A DNA stretch of 64,000 nucleotides from CAVQGZ01 sp963712175 (lineage in GTDB: Bacteria; Actinomycetota; Actinomycetes; Jiangellales; Jiangellaceae), in assembly GCA_963712175.1 (NCBI GenBank), contig CAVQGZ010000004.1, positions 496,001-560,000 of the forward strand, in the 5' to 3' direction. Under the pieces are notes generated by a model. The model saw only the letters and a program-made list of their open reading frames with translations. It did no database searches and was not told the DNA's origin. The translations under genes and the position numbers were made by a program. Within the stretch, counting starts at the first letter, position 1. Each line of letters begins with the position of its first letter. Positions 15,862 through 24,653 of the stretch are shown piece after piece.

Positions 15862-17448
15862 TCACCCGGGCTGCGCTTGCTCGACGACCTCGAAGACCGC
15901 AACGCCGATCCAGTCGTACGGCTCGGGCAGGCGCCACGAGTCGACCTGGGTGAGGGACGGCGAGGCACGAAGCTCGCGTCCGATCGCGTCCATGGCTTCG
16001 TCGAGGGCGATCCAGTACGGGTGGTCGACCGGGATCCCCATGTCGTGGACGAACGCGACCCGCGTTCCCGCCGGACGCGAGGCCAGGCGGTCTGCGACGG
16101 CACTCGGATCGGCCTCCTCGAGCCTCTGCACTCGGTCGCGATAGTCGAAGCGACCGTCGTACACGCGCCCGATCGGTGTGACGTAGTCCCGGTCGTCGTC
16201 GAGGTAGTAGCGCACCGCCAGAACGCGTCCCGGCGAGGTCACCACGACGTCCCCGCCCGAGGTCGTCGCTGCCAGGGTGACACCGATGGCCGCTTCCGGG
16301 CCGCGGATGTCGCGCACCTGTGTCGCCTCGCCGAAGGCCGACCGACTGAGGTCGGGCACGGCGACGAAGGCGAGGGCCACGATGACGGCGGCAAACGACC
16401 ACCACCGCCGTGACAGGTAGGCACCGACCAGCACGGGCAGCGGGGCCATCACCATGAACGCGTAGTTCTGGGTGAACAGCGGCTGCACCTGGGAGACCGT
16501 CCACATGAGGACGACGATGCCGAGCGAGGCCAGGGTGGCCGTGACGATCAGAAGATGCCCGGCATCGAGCCTGGGCCGCTCATGACGGCTCGCGCCTCGA
16601 CGTCGCCAGAGCGCGGCCGCCAGGATGAGCGCCAGGCCCAACCCGACCACCCAGGCAGCCGCGCGGCCTCCGGACGCCCTGGTCAGGGTCGTGCCCAGGC
16701 TCAGGATGTCGGGCACTCGGTGGGCAGCCAGTGGCCCGTTGCTGAGCTGGGAGGCAAGGGTCGGTGCCCAGGGAAGGATGGCCAGCAGCGCGATGCCCGT
16801 CGCCACGAGAGTCTGGCGCAGCAGGTCCGAACGTCGGTTGCGCAGCGCGGTGATCGTCAGCGCCACGAGCAGAGCGACCAGCAGCAACCCACCCCAGTAG
16901 TGCGTCAGCGGCAGCAGCGCGGCGGCCACGCTGAATGCCGCCAGGGCCGGCCACCTGGCCCCAGCGACCATGGCGATGGCCGCGTCTATGGCGATCATCC
17001 CGAGCAGTAGCGCGATCCCGTAGGGCCGGGCCAGGCTTGCCAACGTGACACCGCTTGGTGCGAGCAGCACGAAGGCACTCGCCAGCCACCCGGCCCGCGG
17101 GCCGTCTAGGCGGCGGGCCGCGTCGAACGCCACCGCAGCCGCGGCGAAGACGGCCAGGACCGAGAGCCCGCGAAGGTACAGCTCGCCGCCGTCGCCTCCG
17201 GACAGCCAGGTGTGCAGAGCCATGAAGTACACCGGAGGGTTGACGTCGAGCTCGAGAGCGCCGGGGATCTCCTCCAGGGGCAGCGAGGCATAGGTCCAGG
17301 CGATTGCCTCGTCACGGTGCAGCGTCGCCGTCAGCTCGTCGCGCATCCGACCGGCGGTGACGACCAGCAGGGCTACCCACCCGAGCGCGGCTCCGGCGAT
17401 CGCCAGCAGGTCGGCTCCGCCTCGTCGCTCGGTCGTCAGCTCGCTCAT
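15862..17448 (-). CDS. Membrane glycosyltransferase, GT39-like
   Basis: A 528-residue integral membrane protein. After a short basic N-terminus (MSELTTERRGG) and one helix comes LHRDEAIAWTYAS near residue 48, then LDVNPPVYFMALHTWL. This acidic loop plus N-P-P pattern is typical of the GT-C fold, GT39/ArnT-like polyprenyl-phosphate-sugar transferases. About ten hydrophobic helices follow, then a soluble C-terminal domain of about 150 residues. The acceptor (lipid or protein) is unknown. ATG 17448 was preferred because GATACT on the minus strand (17462-17457) ends 9 bases before it; longer frames to 17562 overlap ndgR. Downstream of ndgR on the same strand. Confidence 0.75.
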   Translation of the reverse strand: MSELTTERRGGADLLAIAGAALGWVALLVVTAGRMRDELTATLHRDEAIAWTYASLPLEEIPGALELDVNPPVYFMALHTWLSGGDGGELYLRGLSVLAVFAAAAVAFDAARRLDGPRAGWLASAFVLLAPSGVTLASLARPYGIALLLGMIAIDAAIAMVAGARWPALAAFSVAAALLPLTHYWGGLLLVALLVALTITALRNRRSDLLRQTLVATGIALLAILPWAPTLASQLSNGPLAAHRVPDILSLGTTLTRASGGRAAAWVVGLGLALILAAALWRRRGASRHERPRLDAGHLLIVTATLASLGIVVLMWTVSQVQPLFTQNYAFMVMAPLPVLVGAYLSRRWWSFAAVIVALAFVAVPDLSRSAFGEATQVRDIRGPEAAIGVTLAATTSGGDVVVTSPGRVLAVRYYLDDDRDYVTPIGRVYDGRFDYRDRVQRLEEADPSAVADRLASRPAGTRVAFVHDMGIPVDHPYWIALDEAMDAIGRELRASPSLTQVDSWRLPEPYDWIGVAVFEVVEQAQPG

Positions 17449-17497
17449 CGGCATCAAGTATCCCGGCTGCACGGAGTGGGTGACGCCAACCGCGCCG

Positions 17498-18223
17498 TCA
17501 GCCCGGTGTGCTCTGCAATGCTGCCCCCAGCGACGTGGCTGCTGCGAGCACCGCGGGCGCATGTAGCCGGCCGGGTTGGCGGGTGAGCCTCTCGATGGGG
17601 CCGGAGACGGATACGGCAGCGATCACCTTGCCCCGGGGCGAGCGCACGGGAGCGCTCACCGAGGCCACGCCGCTCTCGCGCTCGCCGACCGACTGGGCCC
17701 ACCCGCGCCGGCGCACGCCGGCCAACGTCGACGCCGTGAACCGTGCCGCCGGCAGAAGGCGTGTGAGCCGTTCCGGGTCCTCCCAGGCCATGAGCACCTG
17801 GGCTGCCGATCCGGCCTGCATGGACAGCATCTCGCCGACCGGAATGGTGTCGCGCAGCCCGCTTGGGCGTTCGGCGACGGCTACGCACACCCGGTCCATC
17901 CCCTGGCGACGGAAGAGCTGAGCGCTCTCGCCCGTCTCGTCGCGGAGCCGGGCGAGGACGGGCCCGGCGGCGGCGCCGAGCCGGTCGCCAAGGGCGGCGG
18001 CGGCCAGGTCGTTGAGCCGTGCGCCGAGCACGAAGAGACCGGCCTCGTCCCTCGTCACCATCGCGTGGTGCTCGAGGGCGACCGCGATCCGGTGGGCGGT
18101 CGGCCGAGACAGACCCGTGGCTGCGACGAGCTGGCTCAGCGACGCGGGGCCGGACTCCAGGACCCCCAGCACGCCCATGGCCTTGTCGAGGACGCCAACG
18201 CCGCTGCCCGCCTTTGCCGCCAT
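17498..18223 (-). CDS. ndgR: IclR-family regulator of leucine biosynthesis (NdgR/LtbR type)
   Basis: The 241-residue protein has an N-terminal winged helix (ASLSQLVAATGLSRPTAHRI, about residues 27-46) and an IclR effector-binding domain (ESAQLFRRQGMDRVCVAV; SPRGKVIAAVSVSGP). In Streptomyces (NdgR/AreB) and Corynebacterium (LtbR) the orthologous gene sits divergent from leuCD and controls leucine genes, as here. The name rests on this placement and family; the effector is not visible. The ATG at 18223 lies 78 bases from the leuC start on the other strand, so both genes share one regulatory region. An IclR protein in this position normally represses leuCD and itself. Confidence 0.88.
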   Translation of the reverse strand: MAAKAGSGVGVLDKAMGVLGVLESGPASLSQLVAATGLSRPTAHRIAVALEHHAMVTRDEAGLFVLGARLNDLAAAALGDRLGAAAGPVLARLRDETGESAQLFRRQGMDRVCVAVAERPSGLRDTIPVGEMLSMQAGSAAQVLMAWEDPERLTRLLPAARFTASTLAGVRRRGWAQSVGERESGVASVSAPVRSPRGKVIAAVSVSGPIERLTRQPGRLHAPAVLAAATSLGAALQSTPG

Positions 18224-18262
18224 GGTCGTCCCCGCTATCCTGGCTCATAGAGTGATATCAAT

Positions 18263-18279
18263 GTCTCATTATATGGGAC
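18263..18279. promoter_or_regulatory. Candidate NdgR operator in the ndgR-leuC intergenic region
   Basis: GTCTCATTATATGGGAC at 18263-18279 is an imperfect inverted repeat (arms GTCTCA/TGGGAC, one mismatch) around an AT-rich centre. It is one of the most AT-rich spots in this GC-rich window. It lies between the divergent genes and may overlap the leuC -10 (TATATG 18270-18275 or CATTAT 18267-18272). Inferred operator; no reference motif was compared. Confidence 0.5.
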
Positions 18280-18301
18280 GGCGCGAGGTGAGGGAGCGAC
18301 G

Positions 18302-19732
18302 ATGGGCCGGACGTTGGCGCAGAAGGTGTGGGACGACCATGTCGTGCGGAGGGCAGCGGGAGAGCCCGACCTGCTCTACATCGACCTGCACCTGCTGCAC
18401 GAGGTGACCAGCCCGCAGGCGTTCGAGGGTCTGCGGCTGTCTGGGCGAGGCCTGCGGAGGCCCGACCTGACCATCGCCACGGAGGACCACAACGTGCCGA
18501 CCACCGACCTCGGCAAGCCGATCGCCGATCCGGTGTCGCGCACCCAGGTCGAGACCCTGCGGTCTAACTGCGCGGAGTTCGGCGTTCGGCTGCACCCCAT
18601 GGGTGACGTCGAGCAGGGAATCGTGCACGTGATCGGCCCACAGCTGGGGCTGACGCAGCCTGGCATGACCATCGTGTGCGGTGACTCGCACACCTCGACG
18701 CACGGGGCCTTCGGGGCCCTCGCGTTCGGCATCGGAACCAGCGAGGTGGAGCATGTGATGGCCACCCAGACTCTTCCACTCAAGCCCTTCAAGACCATGG
18801 CGGTGACCGTCAACGGGACGCTGCGCCCCGGCGTGACGTCCAAGGACGTCATCCTGAGCGTGATCGCCACCATCGGTACCGGCGGCGGTCAGGGCTACGT
18901 GCTGGAGTACCGAGGCGAGGCGATCGCGGCGCTGAGCATGGAAGCCCGGATGACGATCTGCAACATGTCGATCGAGGCCGGTGCTCGCGCCGGGATGATC
19001 GCCCCGGACGACACGACGTTGGAGTACCTGCGTGGTCGCGCGCACGCGCCCACGGGGGAGGACTGGGACGACGCGGTGGCCTACTGGCGGACGCTGGCCA
19101 CCGATCCCGACGCGGAGTTCGACCGCGAGGTCGTCCTGGATGCCGACGCGATCGCCCCCTTCGTCACCTGGGGAACCAACCCGGGCCAGGGGCTGCCACT
19201 CTCGGGCGCAGTGCCCGACCCCGCTGACATCTCTGACCCGTCGGAGAGGACGGCAGCCCAGCGGGCTCTGGACTACATGGCGCTCGAGCCCGGGACGAAG
19301 CTGCGCGAGATCGCTGTCGACACGGTCTTCCTGGGGTCCTGCACGAATGGGCGCATCGAAGACCTGCGCAGTGCGGCCGAGGTGCTGCAGGGTCGTAGCG
19401 TCGCCGAGGGGGTGCGGCTGCTCGTCGTCCCCGGCTCCGCCCGCGTCCGGTTGCAGGCCGAGGCCGAGGGCCTTCACGAGGTGTTCCTGGACGCCGGGGC
19501 CGAGTGGCGAGGCGCTGGTTGCTCCATGTGCCTGGGCATGAACCCTGACCAGCTCAGCCCCGGCGAGCGCAGCGCCTCGACGTCGAACCGCAACTTCGAG
19601 GGGCGGCAGGGCCGCGGCGGACGAACGCACCTCGTCTCACCGCTCGTGGCGGCCGCGACCGCCGTCACCGGCCGGCTCTCCTCGCCCGACGACCTCGCCC
19701 CGCTGCCCGCACCAGCCCCCGTAGGAGCCTGA
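18302..19732 (+). CDS. leuC: 3-isopropylmalate dehydratase large subunit
   Basis: The aconitase-family catalytic subunit isomerises 2-isopropylmalate to 3-isopropylmalate, working with LeuD. The 476-residue protein starts MGRTLAQKVWDDH and shows IDLHLLHEVTSPQAFEGL, then TVCGDSHTSTHG-type sequence (IVCGDSHTSTHGAFG near residue 122). The 4Fe-4S ligands are in FLGSCTNGRI (about residue 347) and GAGCSMCLGMNPD (about residue 406). All three Cys are present. ATG 18302 follows a GA-rich stretch. leuD starts 3 bases after the stop. It is transcribed away from ndgR and is expected to respond to it. Confidence 0.97.
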   Translation: MGRTLAQKVWDDHVVRRAAGEPDLLYIDLHLLHEVTSPQAFEGLRLSGRGLRRPDLTIATEDHNVPTTDLGKPIADPVSRTQVETLRSNCAEFGVRLHPMGDVEQGIVHVIGPQLGLTQPGMTIVCGDSHTSTHGAFGALAFGIGTSEVEHVMATQTLPLKPFKTMAVTVNGTLRPGVTSKDVILSVIATIGTGGGQGYVLEYRGEAIAALSMEARMTICNMSIEAGARAGMIAPDDTTLEYLRGRAHAPTGEDWDDAVAYWRTLATDPDAEFDREVVLDADAIAPFVTWGTNPGQGLPLSGAVPDPADISDPSERTAAQRALDYMALEPGTKLREIAVDTVFLGSCTNGRIEDLRSAAEVLQGRSVAEGVRLLVVPGSARVRLQAEAEGLHEVFLDAGAEWRGAGCSMCLGMNPDQLSPGERSASTSNRNFEGRQGRGGRTHLVSPLVAAATAVTGRLSSPDDLAPLPAPAPVGA

Positions 19733-19735
19733 ACC

Positions 19736-20359
19736 ATGGAGCCGATCACCGTCCACGTCGGGCGAGCCGCCCCGCTTCGCCGCAGCAACGTCGACACCGA
19801 CCAGATCGTGCCCGCGGTCTATCTCAAGCGGGTGAGCAGGACCGGGTTCGCCGACGGGTGCTTCGCCGCCTGGCGATCCGACCCGGACTTCGTCCTCAAC
19901 CGCCCCCAGCACGAGGGGGCGAGCATCCTGGTGGCCGGCCCGGACTTCGGTACCGGGTCGTCGCGTGAGCACGCCGTCTGGGCGCTCCAGGACTACGGCT
20001 TCGCCGTGGTGCTCTCGTCCCGCTTCGCCGACATCTTTCTCGGCAACGCCGGCAAGTCCGGGTTGCTGGCGGCCCGGGTCGACCAGGACGTCATCGACTC
20101 CCTGTGGGAGATCCTGGACGAGCACCCTGACTACGAGGTGACCGTCGATCTCGGCGAGCGAACGGTCTCGGTCCCGGCGGCGGGGCTGCGTGCTGCCTTC
20201 GACATCGACGACTACACACGCTGGCGGTTGATGGAGGGGCTCGACGACATCGGGCTCACCTTGCGTCACACCGAGGCCATCGACCGGTTCGAGGCCGCTC
20301 GGCCGGCGTTCAAGCCGCAGACACAGCCGCGACGCGCCGACCCAGTTGCCGCCAGGTGA
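19736..20359 (+). CDS. leuD: 3-isopropylmalate dehydratase small subunit
   Basis: The partner of LeuC that completes the isomerase active site. The 207-residue protein has RRSNVDTDQIVPAVYLKRV near residue 19, the swivel-domain GPDFGTGSSREHAVWALQDYG motif near residue 65, and FADIFLGNAGKSGLL. The ATG at 19736 is 3 bases after leuC, indicating one operon. A roughly 70-base gap with no obvious terminator separates it from the HU gene. Confidence 0.97.
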   Translation: MEPITVHVGRAAPLRRSNVDTDQIVPAVYLKRVSRTGFADGCFAAWRSDPDFVLNRPQHEGASILVAGPDFGTGSSREHAVWALQDYGFAVVLSSRFADIFLGNAGKSGLLAARVDQDVIDSLWEILDEHPDYEVTVDLGERTVSVPAAGLRAAFDIDDYTRWRLMEGLDDIGLTLRHTEAIDRFEAARPAFKPQTQPRRADPVAAR

Positions 20360-20429
20360 TTGCCGCTGGCGTCGCAATTCCCTAGGTTTCATAGCACGTT
20401 CCCACTCTTGACGGCCGGGGAGGCCCCTT

Positions 20430-21112
20430 GTGAACAGAGCAGAGCTGATCGACGAGATCGCCAAGCGAATCGACGGCACCAGGAAGGATGCCGAGAAGGC
20501 GCTCGACGCCGTCGTCGACGTGATTCAGCGGGGCATCAACGAGGGGGAGAAGGTGCGGGTCAAGGGTCTCGGTGTCTTCGAGTCCGTGGAGAAGGCAGCG
20601 CGCCAGGTGCGCAACCCCGCGACCGGCGACATCATCGACAAGGCGGCGAGCCGTGCGCCGAAGTTCCGGCCGAGCACGGACTTCAAGGAGATCGTCGAGG
20701 GCATTCGTGAGCTGCCCTCGATGATCCCCGGGGTGGGCTCGGACTCCAAGCAGAAGAAGGCAGCCGCCGAGAAGGCCGCCGCCGCGAAGAAGGCTCCGGC
20801 GAAGAAGGCTCCGGCGAAGAAGACGGCGGCTCCTGCGGCGAAGAAGGCGGCCCCGGCGAAGAAGGCTCCGGCCAAGAAGGCCCCAGCGAAGAAGGCGGCC
20901 CCGGCGAAGAAGGCCCCCGGCGCAAGAAGACGGCGGCACCTGCGGCCAAGAAGGCGGCCCCGGCGAAGAAGGCGGCCCCGGCGAAGAAGGCCCCGGCGAA
21001 GAAGGCCCCGGCCAAGAAGACGGCGGCACCTGCAGCGAAGAAGGCCCCTGCGGCCAAGTCGGCCGAGTCGGCGGGCGGCAGCGCGCCGGCAGCGACTCCC
21101 GCCAGCAGCTGA
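20430..21112 (+). CDS. hup: HU-type DNA-binding protein with Lys/Ala-rich tail (frame-broken)
   Basis: The first ~90 residues are a canonical HU domain (MNRAELIDEIAKRIDG; VRVKGLGVFESVEKAARQVR; RNPATGDIIDK), binding and bending DNA. A KAPAKK/AAPAKK repeat tail follows, as in mycobacterial HupB and Streptomyces HupS. At 20913-20924 (GGCCCCCGGCGCAAG) the frame slips. As written, the tail turns Arg-rich and runs to 21281, antisense through cofC. Restoring one base keeps the KKTAAPAAKK pattern to a natural end, ...ATPASS, at TGA 21110-21112, giving about 227 residues. A one-base deletion (real or a sequence error) is the simplest reading. The GTG start has GGGGAGG upstream. Confidence 0.85.
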
Positions 21113-21115
21113 GGC

Positions 21116-21742
21116 TCAGCTCAGACCCAGGACTCGAACGGTGGCGGCGCCGAGCCCCAGCCTCTCGGCGTCCCACAGGTCGACCCAGGTGTCCACGTCG
21201 CGGCGCAACGACGCCACCTGCGAGTCGGTGATCTCGACACAGCCCGCTGATCGATGCCAGGCGCGCGAGCGGGGCCCGTAGTGGGGTGTAGGTGGGCTGT
21301 GCGGGCCGCCCGTGAGCATCGTCGTGCCCGTGCCGACAGCATCGCTCACGAACGCGTGAGGGTGCTGCAGGCACTGGCGCAAGGCCCGTGCAAGCTCCGC
21401 CGGGCGCAGTGCCGGCAGGTCGGCCGACAGCAGCGCGACACCGTTGCCCGGCGAGCGTGTCAGCGCGACGGCGGCACCGTGGACGAGCGCGGCGTTGAGG
21501 CCGGCGTCCGGGGTGTCCGGGATCGCTGTCGCGCCGACGTCACGCACGGCTGCTGCGGCGTCCTCGTCGTCGGTCACGACGAGCACGGACTCGACCTCGC
21601 TGCAGGCGAGGGCGGCGGTGGCGGTGTCGATGGCGAACGCCAGAGCGAGCCGTTGCCGCATCGCGTCGTCGGTACCGGCGAGCCGCGTCTTGGCCACGCT
21701 GGTCCGCTTCACCGGCAGCACGGCAGTCCAGGACGACGACAT
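21116..21742 (-). CDS. cofC: 2-phospho-L-lactate guanylyltransferase (F420 biosynthesis)
   Basis: It activates phospholactate or phosphoenolpyruvate with GTP in coenzyme F420 synthesis. The 208-residue protein starts MSSSWTAVLPVKRTSVAKTR, the CofC nucleotide-binding N-terminus. It contains VLVVTDDEDAAAAVRDVGA near residue 65, DAGLNAALVHGA near 85 and the metal-binding VALLSADLPALRP near 110. The ATG at 21742 was chosen because family homology begins there. Its stop lies 3 bases from the repaired HU stop (convergent), leaving no room for a terminator. Other F420 genes are not in the window. Confidence 0.88.
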   Translation of the reverse strand: MSSSWTAVLPVKRTSVAKTRLAGTDDAMRQRLALAFAIDTATAALACSEVESVLVVTDDEDAAAAVRDVGATAIPDTPDAGLNAALVHGAAVALTRSPGNGVALLSADLPALRPAELARALRQCLQHPHAFVSDAVGTGTTMLTGGPHSPPTPHYGPRSRAWHRSAGCVEITDSQVASLRRDVDTWVDLWDAERLGLGAATVRVLGLS

Positions 21743-21811
21743 CGCCGCCGATCCTGCCAGCCAGGGTCGGGATGAGGCAGGATGCGGGTACCGCCCGAGG
21801 AGAGGATGGAC

Positions 21812-22552
21812 GTGAGCGAAGCAGGTCCGCGCAACGTGACCTACCGATCGCTCGTGGTCGCACTGAAGCCGACCATGACGCTCATCACCCGTCGCGACTG
21901 GGCGGGCATGGAGCACCTTCCCCCCGAAGGCGTGGGGTGCGTCGTGGCGGCCAACCACATCTCCGAGGTCGACCCCCTGGTGGTGGCCCACTTCGTCCAC
22001 GATGCCGGGCGGGTGCCGCGCTTCATGGCCAAGTCCAGCATCTTCGACCTGCCGATTGCCGGTGACCTGCTGCATCACCTGGGCCAGATCCCCGTGTACC
22101 GGGAGAGCCGTGACGCCTCGCTGTCCCTTCAGGGGGCACTCGACGCCGTGCGTTCGGGTGGGTGCGTCGTGGTGTACCCGGAGGCGACGCTGACCCGCGA
22201 CCCAGACCTGTGGCCGATGCGCGGCAAGTCTGGAGCCGCCCGAATCGCACTGGAGACCGGCTGCCCCGTCGTGCCGCTTGCGCACTGGGGAGCCCAGCGG
22301 ATCCTGGCGCCGTACGGGCGGGTGGCGCGCATGTTCCCGCCCACCAAGGTCGTGGTGCGGGCCGGCGCGCCAGTGGACCTGTCCGACCTGGCTGGTCCAG
22401 GATCGGCGCGAGCGCTGCGAACGGCCACCGATCGCATCATGCTCCGCATCACCGGCATGGTCGAGGAGATCCGCGGCGAAGAAGCACCGCCCGAGCGCTT
22501 CGACCCTGAGCAGGCGGGCGTGTCGTCGACCGGCAACCCGCGCAAGTCCTGA
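21812..22552 (+). CDS. 1-acyl-sn-glycerol-3-phosphate acyltransferase-like protein
   Basis: PlsC/LPLAT-family acyltransferase for phospholipid synthesis at the membrane. The protein (about 246 residues) has the catalytic NHxxxxD in ANHISEVDPLVV near residue 48, the substrate motif VYPEATLTRDPDLWPMRGKSG in the middle (quoted in part: YPEATLTRD), and CPVVPLAHWGAQRIL. No strong membrane span is visible. Start uncertain: GTG 21812 is best spaced from GAGGAG/AGAGG; ATG 21806 and ATG 21782 are alternatives. It precedes gpsA by 22 bases, so the two genes probably form a phospholipid operon; acyl-chain preference is unknown. Confidence 0.85.
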   Translation: MSEAGPRNVTYRSLVVALKPTMTLITRRDWAGMEHLPPEGVGCVVAANHISEVDPLVVAHFVHDAGRVPRFMAKSSIFDLPIAGDLLHHLGQIPVYRESRDASLSLQGALDAVRSGGCVVVYPEATLTRDPDLWPMRGKSGAARIALETGCPVVPLAHWGAQRILAPYGRVARMFPPTKVVVRAGAPVDLSDLAGPGSARALRTATDRIMLRITGMVEEIRGEEAPPERFDPEQAGVSSTGNPRKS

Positions 22553-22574
22553 CCGTCACACGAGGGAGAGTCAC

Positions 22575-23567
22575 ATGCGTACAGCCGTGTTCGGCACCGG
22601 TTCGTGGGGAACCGCCTTCTCCATGGTGCTCACTGACGCTGGCACCGATGTGGTCATGTGGGGCTACGAGTCGGAGGTGTGCGACCTCATCAACCGGACG
22701 CACGAGAACCCGCTGTACCACCCCGGCATCAAGCTGGACGAGAACGTGCGCGCCACGAACGACGCGGGGCTGGCACTGGACGGTGCCGAGATGGTCGTGC
22801 TGGCGGTGCCCGCGCAGACCCTGCGGGCCAACCTGGAGCAGTGGAAGTCGATCTTCCCGCCCGACGCCATCGTCGTCAGCCTGATGAAGGGCATCGAGCT
22901 CAACACGTCCAAGCGGATGACCGAGGTCATCGCCGAGGTGCTCGGGACGCCCGAGAGTCAGCGGGTCGCGATCTCTGGTCCGAACCTCGCCCGTGAGGTC
23001 GCCGAGCGGCAGCCTGCTGCGACCACCGTGGCCTGCGCCGACGAGCAGACCGCCGTGCGCGTCCAGAGGGCGTGCCACACGCCTAGGTTCCGCCCGTACA
23101 CGAACACCGACGTGGTCGGGAGCGAGCTGGGTGGGGCGGTCAAGAACGTGATCGCGCTCGCCACCGGGATCGCCGACGGGCTGGGCTTCGGCGAGAACTC
23201 CAAGGCCGCGGTCATCACCCGTGGTCTTGCCGAGACGTCCAGGCTCGGGGCGGCGCTCGGGGCCGATCCCAGCACGTTCTCCGGGCTGGCCGGCCTGGGT
23301 GACCTGGTCGCCACGTGCATGTCGCCGCTGTCGCGCAACCGCACGTTCGGTGAGCGGATGGGACGAGGCGAGACCGTCGAGGCCATCGCGTCGTCGACAC
23401 GACAGGTGGCTGAGGGGGTCAAGTCCTGCGGGGCGATCCTCGACCTCGCGCGCGGCGCCGACGTCGACATGCCGATCGTCGAGCACGTCGTTGCTGTCGT
23501 GAACGGCGAGCAGACCCCGATCGACATGATGACCGGGCTGCTCTCGCGAGAGGTCAAGCCCGAGTAA
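22575..23567 (+). CDS. gpsA: Glycerol-3-phosphate dehydrogenase [NAD(P)+]
   Basis: It reduces dihydroxyacetone phosphate to sn-glycerol 3-phosphate, the phospholipid backbone. The 330-residue protein has the Rossmann motif VFGTGSWGTAFSMVL at residues 5-19, MKGIE near 110, AISGPNLAREVAE near 135, and the substrate-binding segment with the catalytic Lys in SELGGAVKNVIALATGIADG near 180. SGLAGLGDLVATCMSPLSRN follows. ATG 22575 has a GAGGGAGAG site upstream. It follows the acyltransferase gene and its end overlaps the convergent PLP gene by 14 bases. Confidence 0.96.
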   Translation: MRTAVFGTGSWGTAFSMVLTDAGTDVVMWGYESEVCDLINRTHENPLYHPGIKLDENVRATNDAGLALDGAEMVVLAVPAQTLRANLEQWKSIFPPDAIVVSLMKGIELNTSKRMTEVIAEVLGTPESQRVAISGPNLAREVAERQPAATTVACADEQTAVRVQRACHTPRFRPYTNTDVVGSELGGAVKNVIALATGIADGLGFGENSKAAVITRGLAETSRLGAALGADPSTFSGLAGLGDLVATCMSPLSRNRTFGERMGRGETVEAIASSTRQVAEGVKSCGAILDLARGADVDMPIVEHVVAVVNGEQTPIDMMTGLLSREVKPE

Positions 23568-24618
23568 GGGCGGCGTCCAGGTCCGCCCACAGGTCTTCGA
23601 CGTCCTCCAGCCCGACCGAGAGCCGGATCAGCGTCTCCGGGACCACGCTGCGCTCGCTCGGCCATCGGCGTCGCCGTTCCAGCAGTGACTCCACGCCCCC
23701 GAACGATGTGGCGCAGACCCACAGCCGCGTGCCGGCGGTGACAGCGTCAGCCGTTGCGGCGTCACCGACGACCTCCACCGAGATGAGCGCCCCCGTCCCG
23801 GGGTAGCGCACCCGCGAGACGGCATCGTGGGCCGCCAGCCGAGCGGCAAGTACCTGGGCTGAGGCCTGTGCGCGTTCCAGGCGCACTGGCAACGTGCGCA
23901 AGCCGCGCAGCGCCAGCCATGCCTCGAAGGCGCCGGGTATCGCTCCGTGCAGGGTCCGGTGAGCGCGCAGTCGACCGGCCAGGTCGGCATCGGCGGACGT
24001 GGCCACGCCGAGCAAGAGGTCGGAGTGCCCAGCGAGGTACTTGGTGGCGGCGTGGACGACGACGTCTGCGCCGAGCTCCAACGGACGCACAAGCAGGGGA
24101 GTCGCCGTCGTGGCATCCACGGCTACCCGCACCCCGGCATCGTGGGCAGACCGGATGATCGTCGGCAGGTCGGCGACCTCCAGCAGCGGGTTCGTCGGCG
24201 ACTCCACCCAGAGCAGGGCGGCGCCGTCTACGGCCTCGTGGACCTGGGCCGTGTCAGCCATCGAGACCGACCGCACCGGACGACCGAGGCCGGCGATCAG
24301 ATCGATGGATGCGTGGTAGCCGTCGATGGGCACGACGACGGCACCCCGCGGGTCAGCCTGCTCGAGCAGCACGGCCACGGTCGCCGACACAGCGGCCATG
24401 CCCGAGGCGTAGGACACGCAGGTCCCGCCCTCGAGGGACCCCACGGCCGCCTCCAACGCCTCCCAGGTCGGGTTGCCGTACCTGCCGTACCCCCGTTCGC
24501 CTCCCGCGGCGAAGGTGGAGCTCGCCACGACCGGCACGGCCATCGGCGCGTCCGGGGCCGGCTCGGGACGACCGACGACCACCGCGCGAGTCGACAGGCG
24601 CCACCATGCGTCGTTCAC
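23554..24618 (-). CDS. Cys/Met-metabolism PLP-dependent enzyme (cystathionine gamma-synthase/lyase family)
   Basis: The 354-residue protein (GTG 24618, VNDAWWRLSTRAVVVG) belongs to the trans-sulfuration family. It has YGRYGNPTWEALEAAVGSLE near residue 45, YASGMAAVSA near 70, the cofactor Asp region VRVAVDATTATPLLVRP, and the Schiff-base Lys in ATKYLAGHSDLLLG near 195. The C-terminus (ETLIRLSVGLEDVEDLWADL) is typical. The family covers MetB, cystathionine gamma-lyase and methionine gamma-lyase, and the sequence alone does not decide. It is slightly shorter than the usual ~380 residues. Divergent from ddl across a 35-base promoter region. Confidence 0.87.
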   Translation of the reverse strand: MNDAWWRLSTRAVVVGRPEPAPDAPMAVPVVASSTFAAGGERGYGRYGNPTWEALEAAVGSLEGGTCVSYASGMAAVSATVAVLLEQADPRGAVVVPIDGYHASIDLIAGLGRPVRSVSMADTAQVHEAVDGAALLWVESPTNPLLEVADLPTIIRSAHDAGVRVAVDATTATPLLVRPLELGADVVVHAATKYLAGHSDLLLGVATSADADLAGRLRAHRTLHGAIPGAFEAWLALRGLRTLPVRLERAQASAQVLAARLAAHDAVSRVRYPGTGALISVEVVGDAATADAVTAGTRLWVCATSFGGVESLLERRRRWPSERSVVPETLIRLSVGLEDVEDLWADLDAALTRA

Positions 24619-24639
24619 CGGCGCGATGCTGCCACGCCG

Positions 24640-24646
24640 ATAGTGT
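24640..24646. promoter_or_regulatory. Overlapping divergent -10 elements
   Basis: Plus strand TAGTGT at 24641-24646 ends 8 bases before the ddl ATG at 24654. On the minus strand CACTAT (24645-24640) is a -10 candidate for the PLP enzyme gene at 24618. The two hexamers overlap inside CCGATAGTGTCGG (24637-24649), so the two transcripts may be mutually exclusive. Confidence 0.5.
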
Positions 24647-24653
24647 CGGCGCG

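Noticed and set aside
20925..21281. Arg-rich extension of HU as a real domain
   Set aside because: It is the out-of-frame reading of the Lys/Ala repeat and of the antisense strand of cofC; a natural HU end exists in the next frame.
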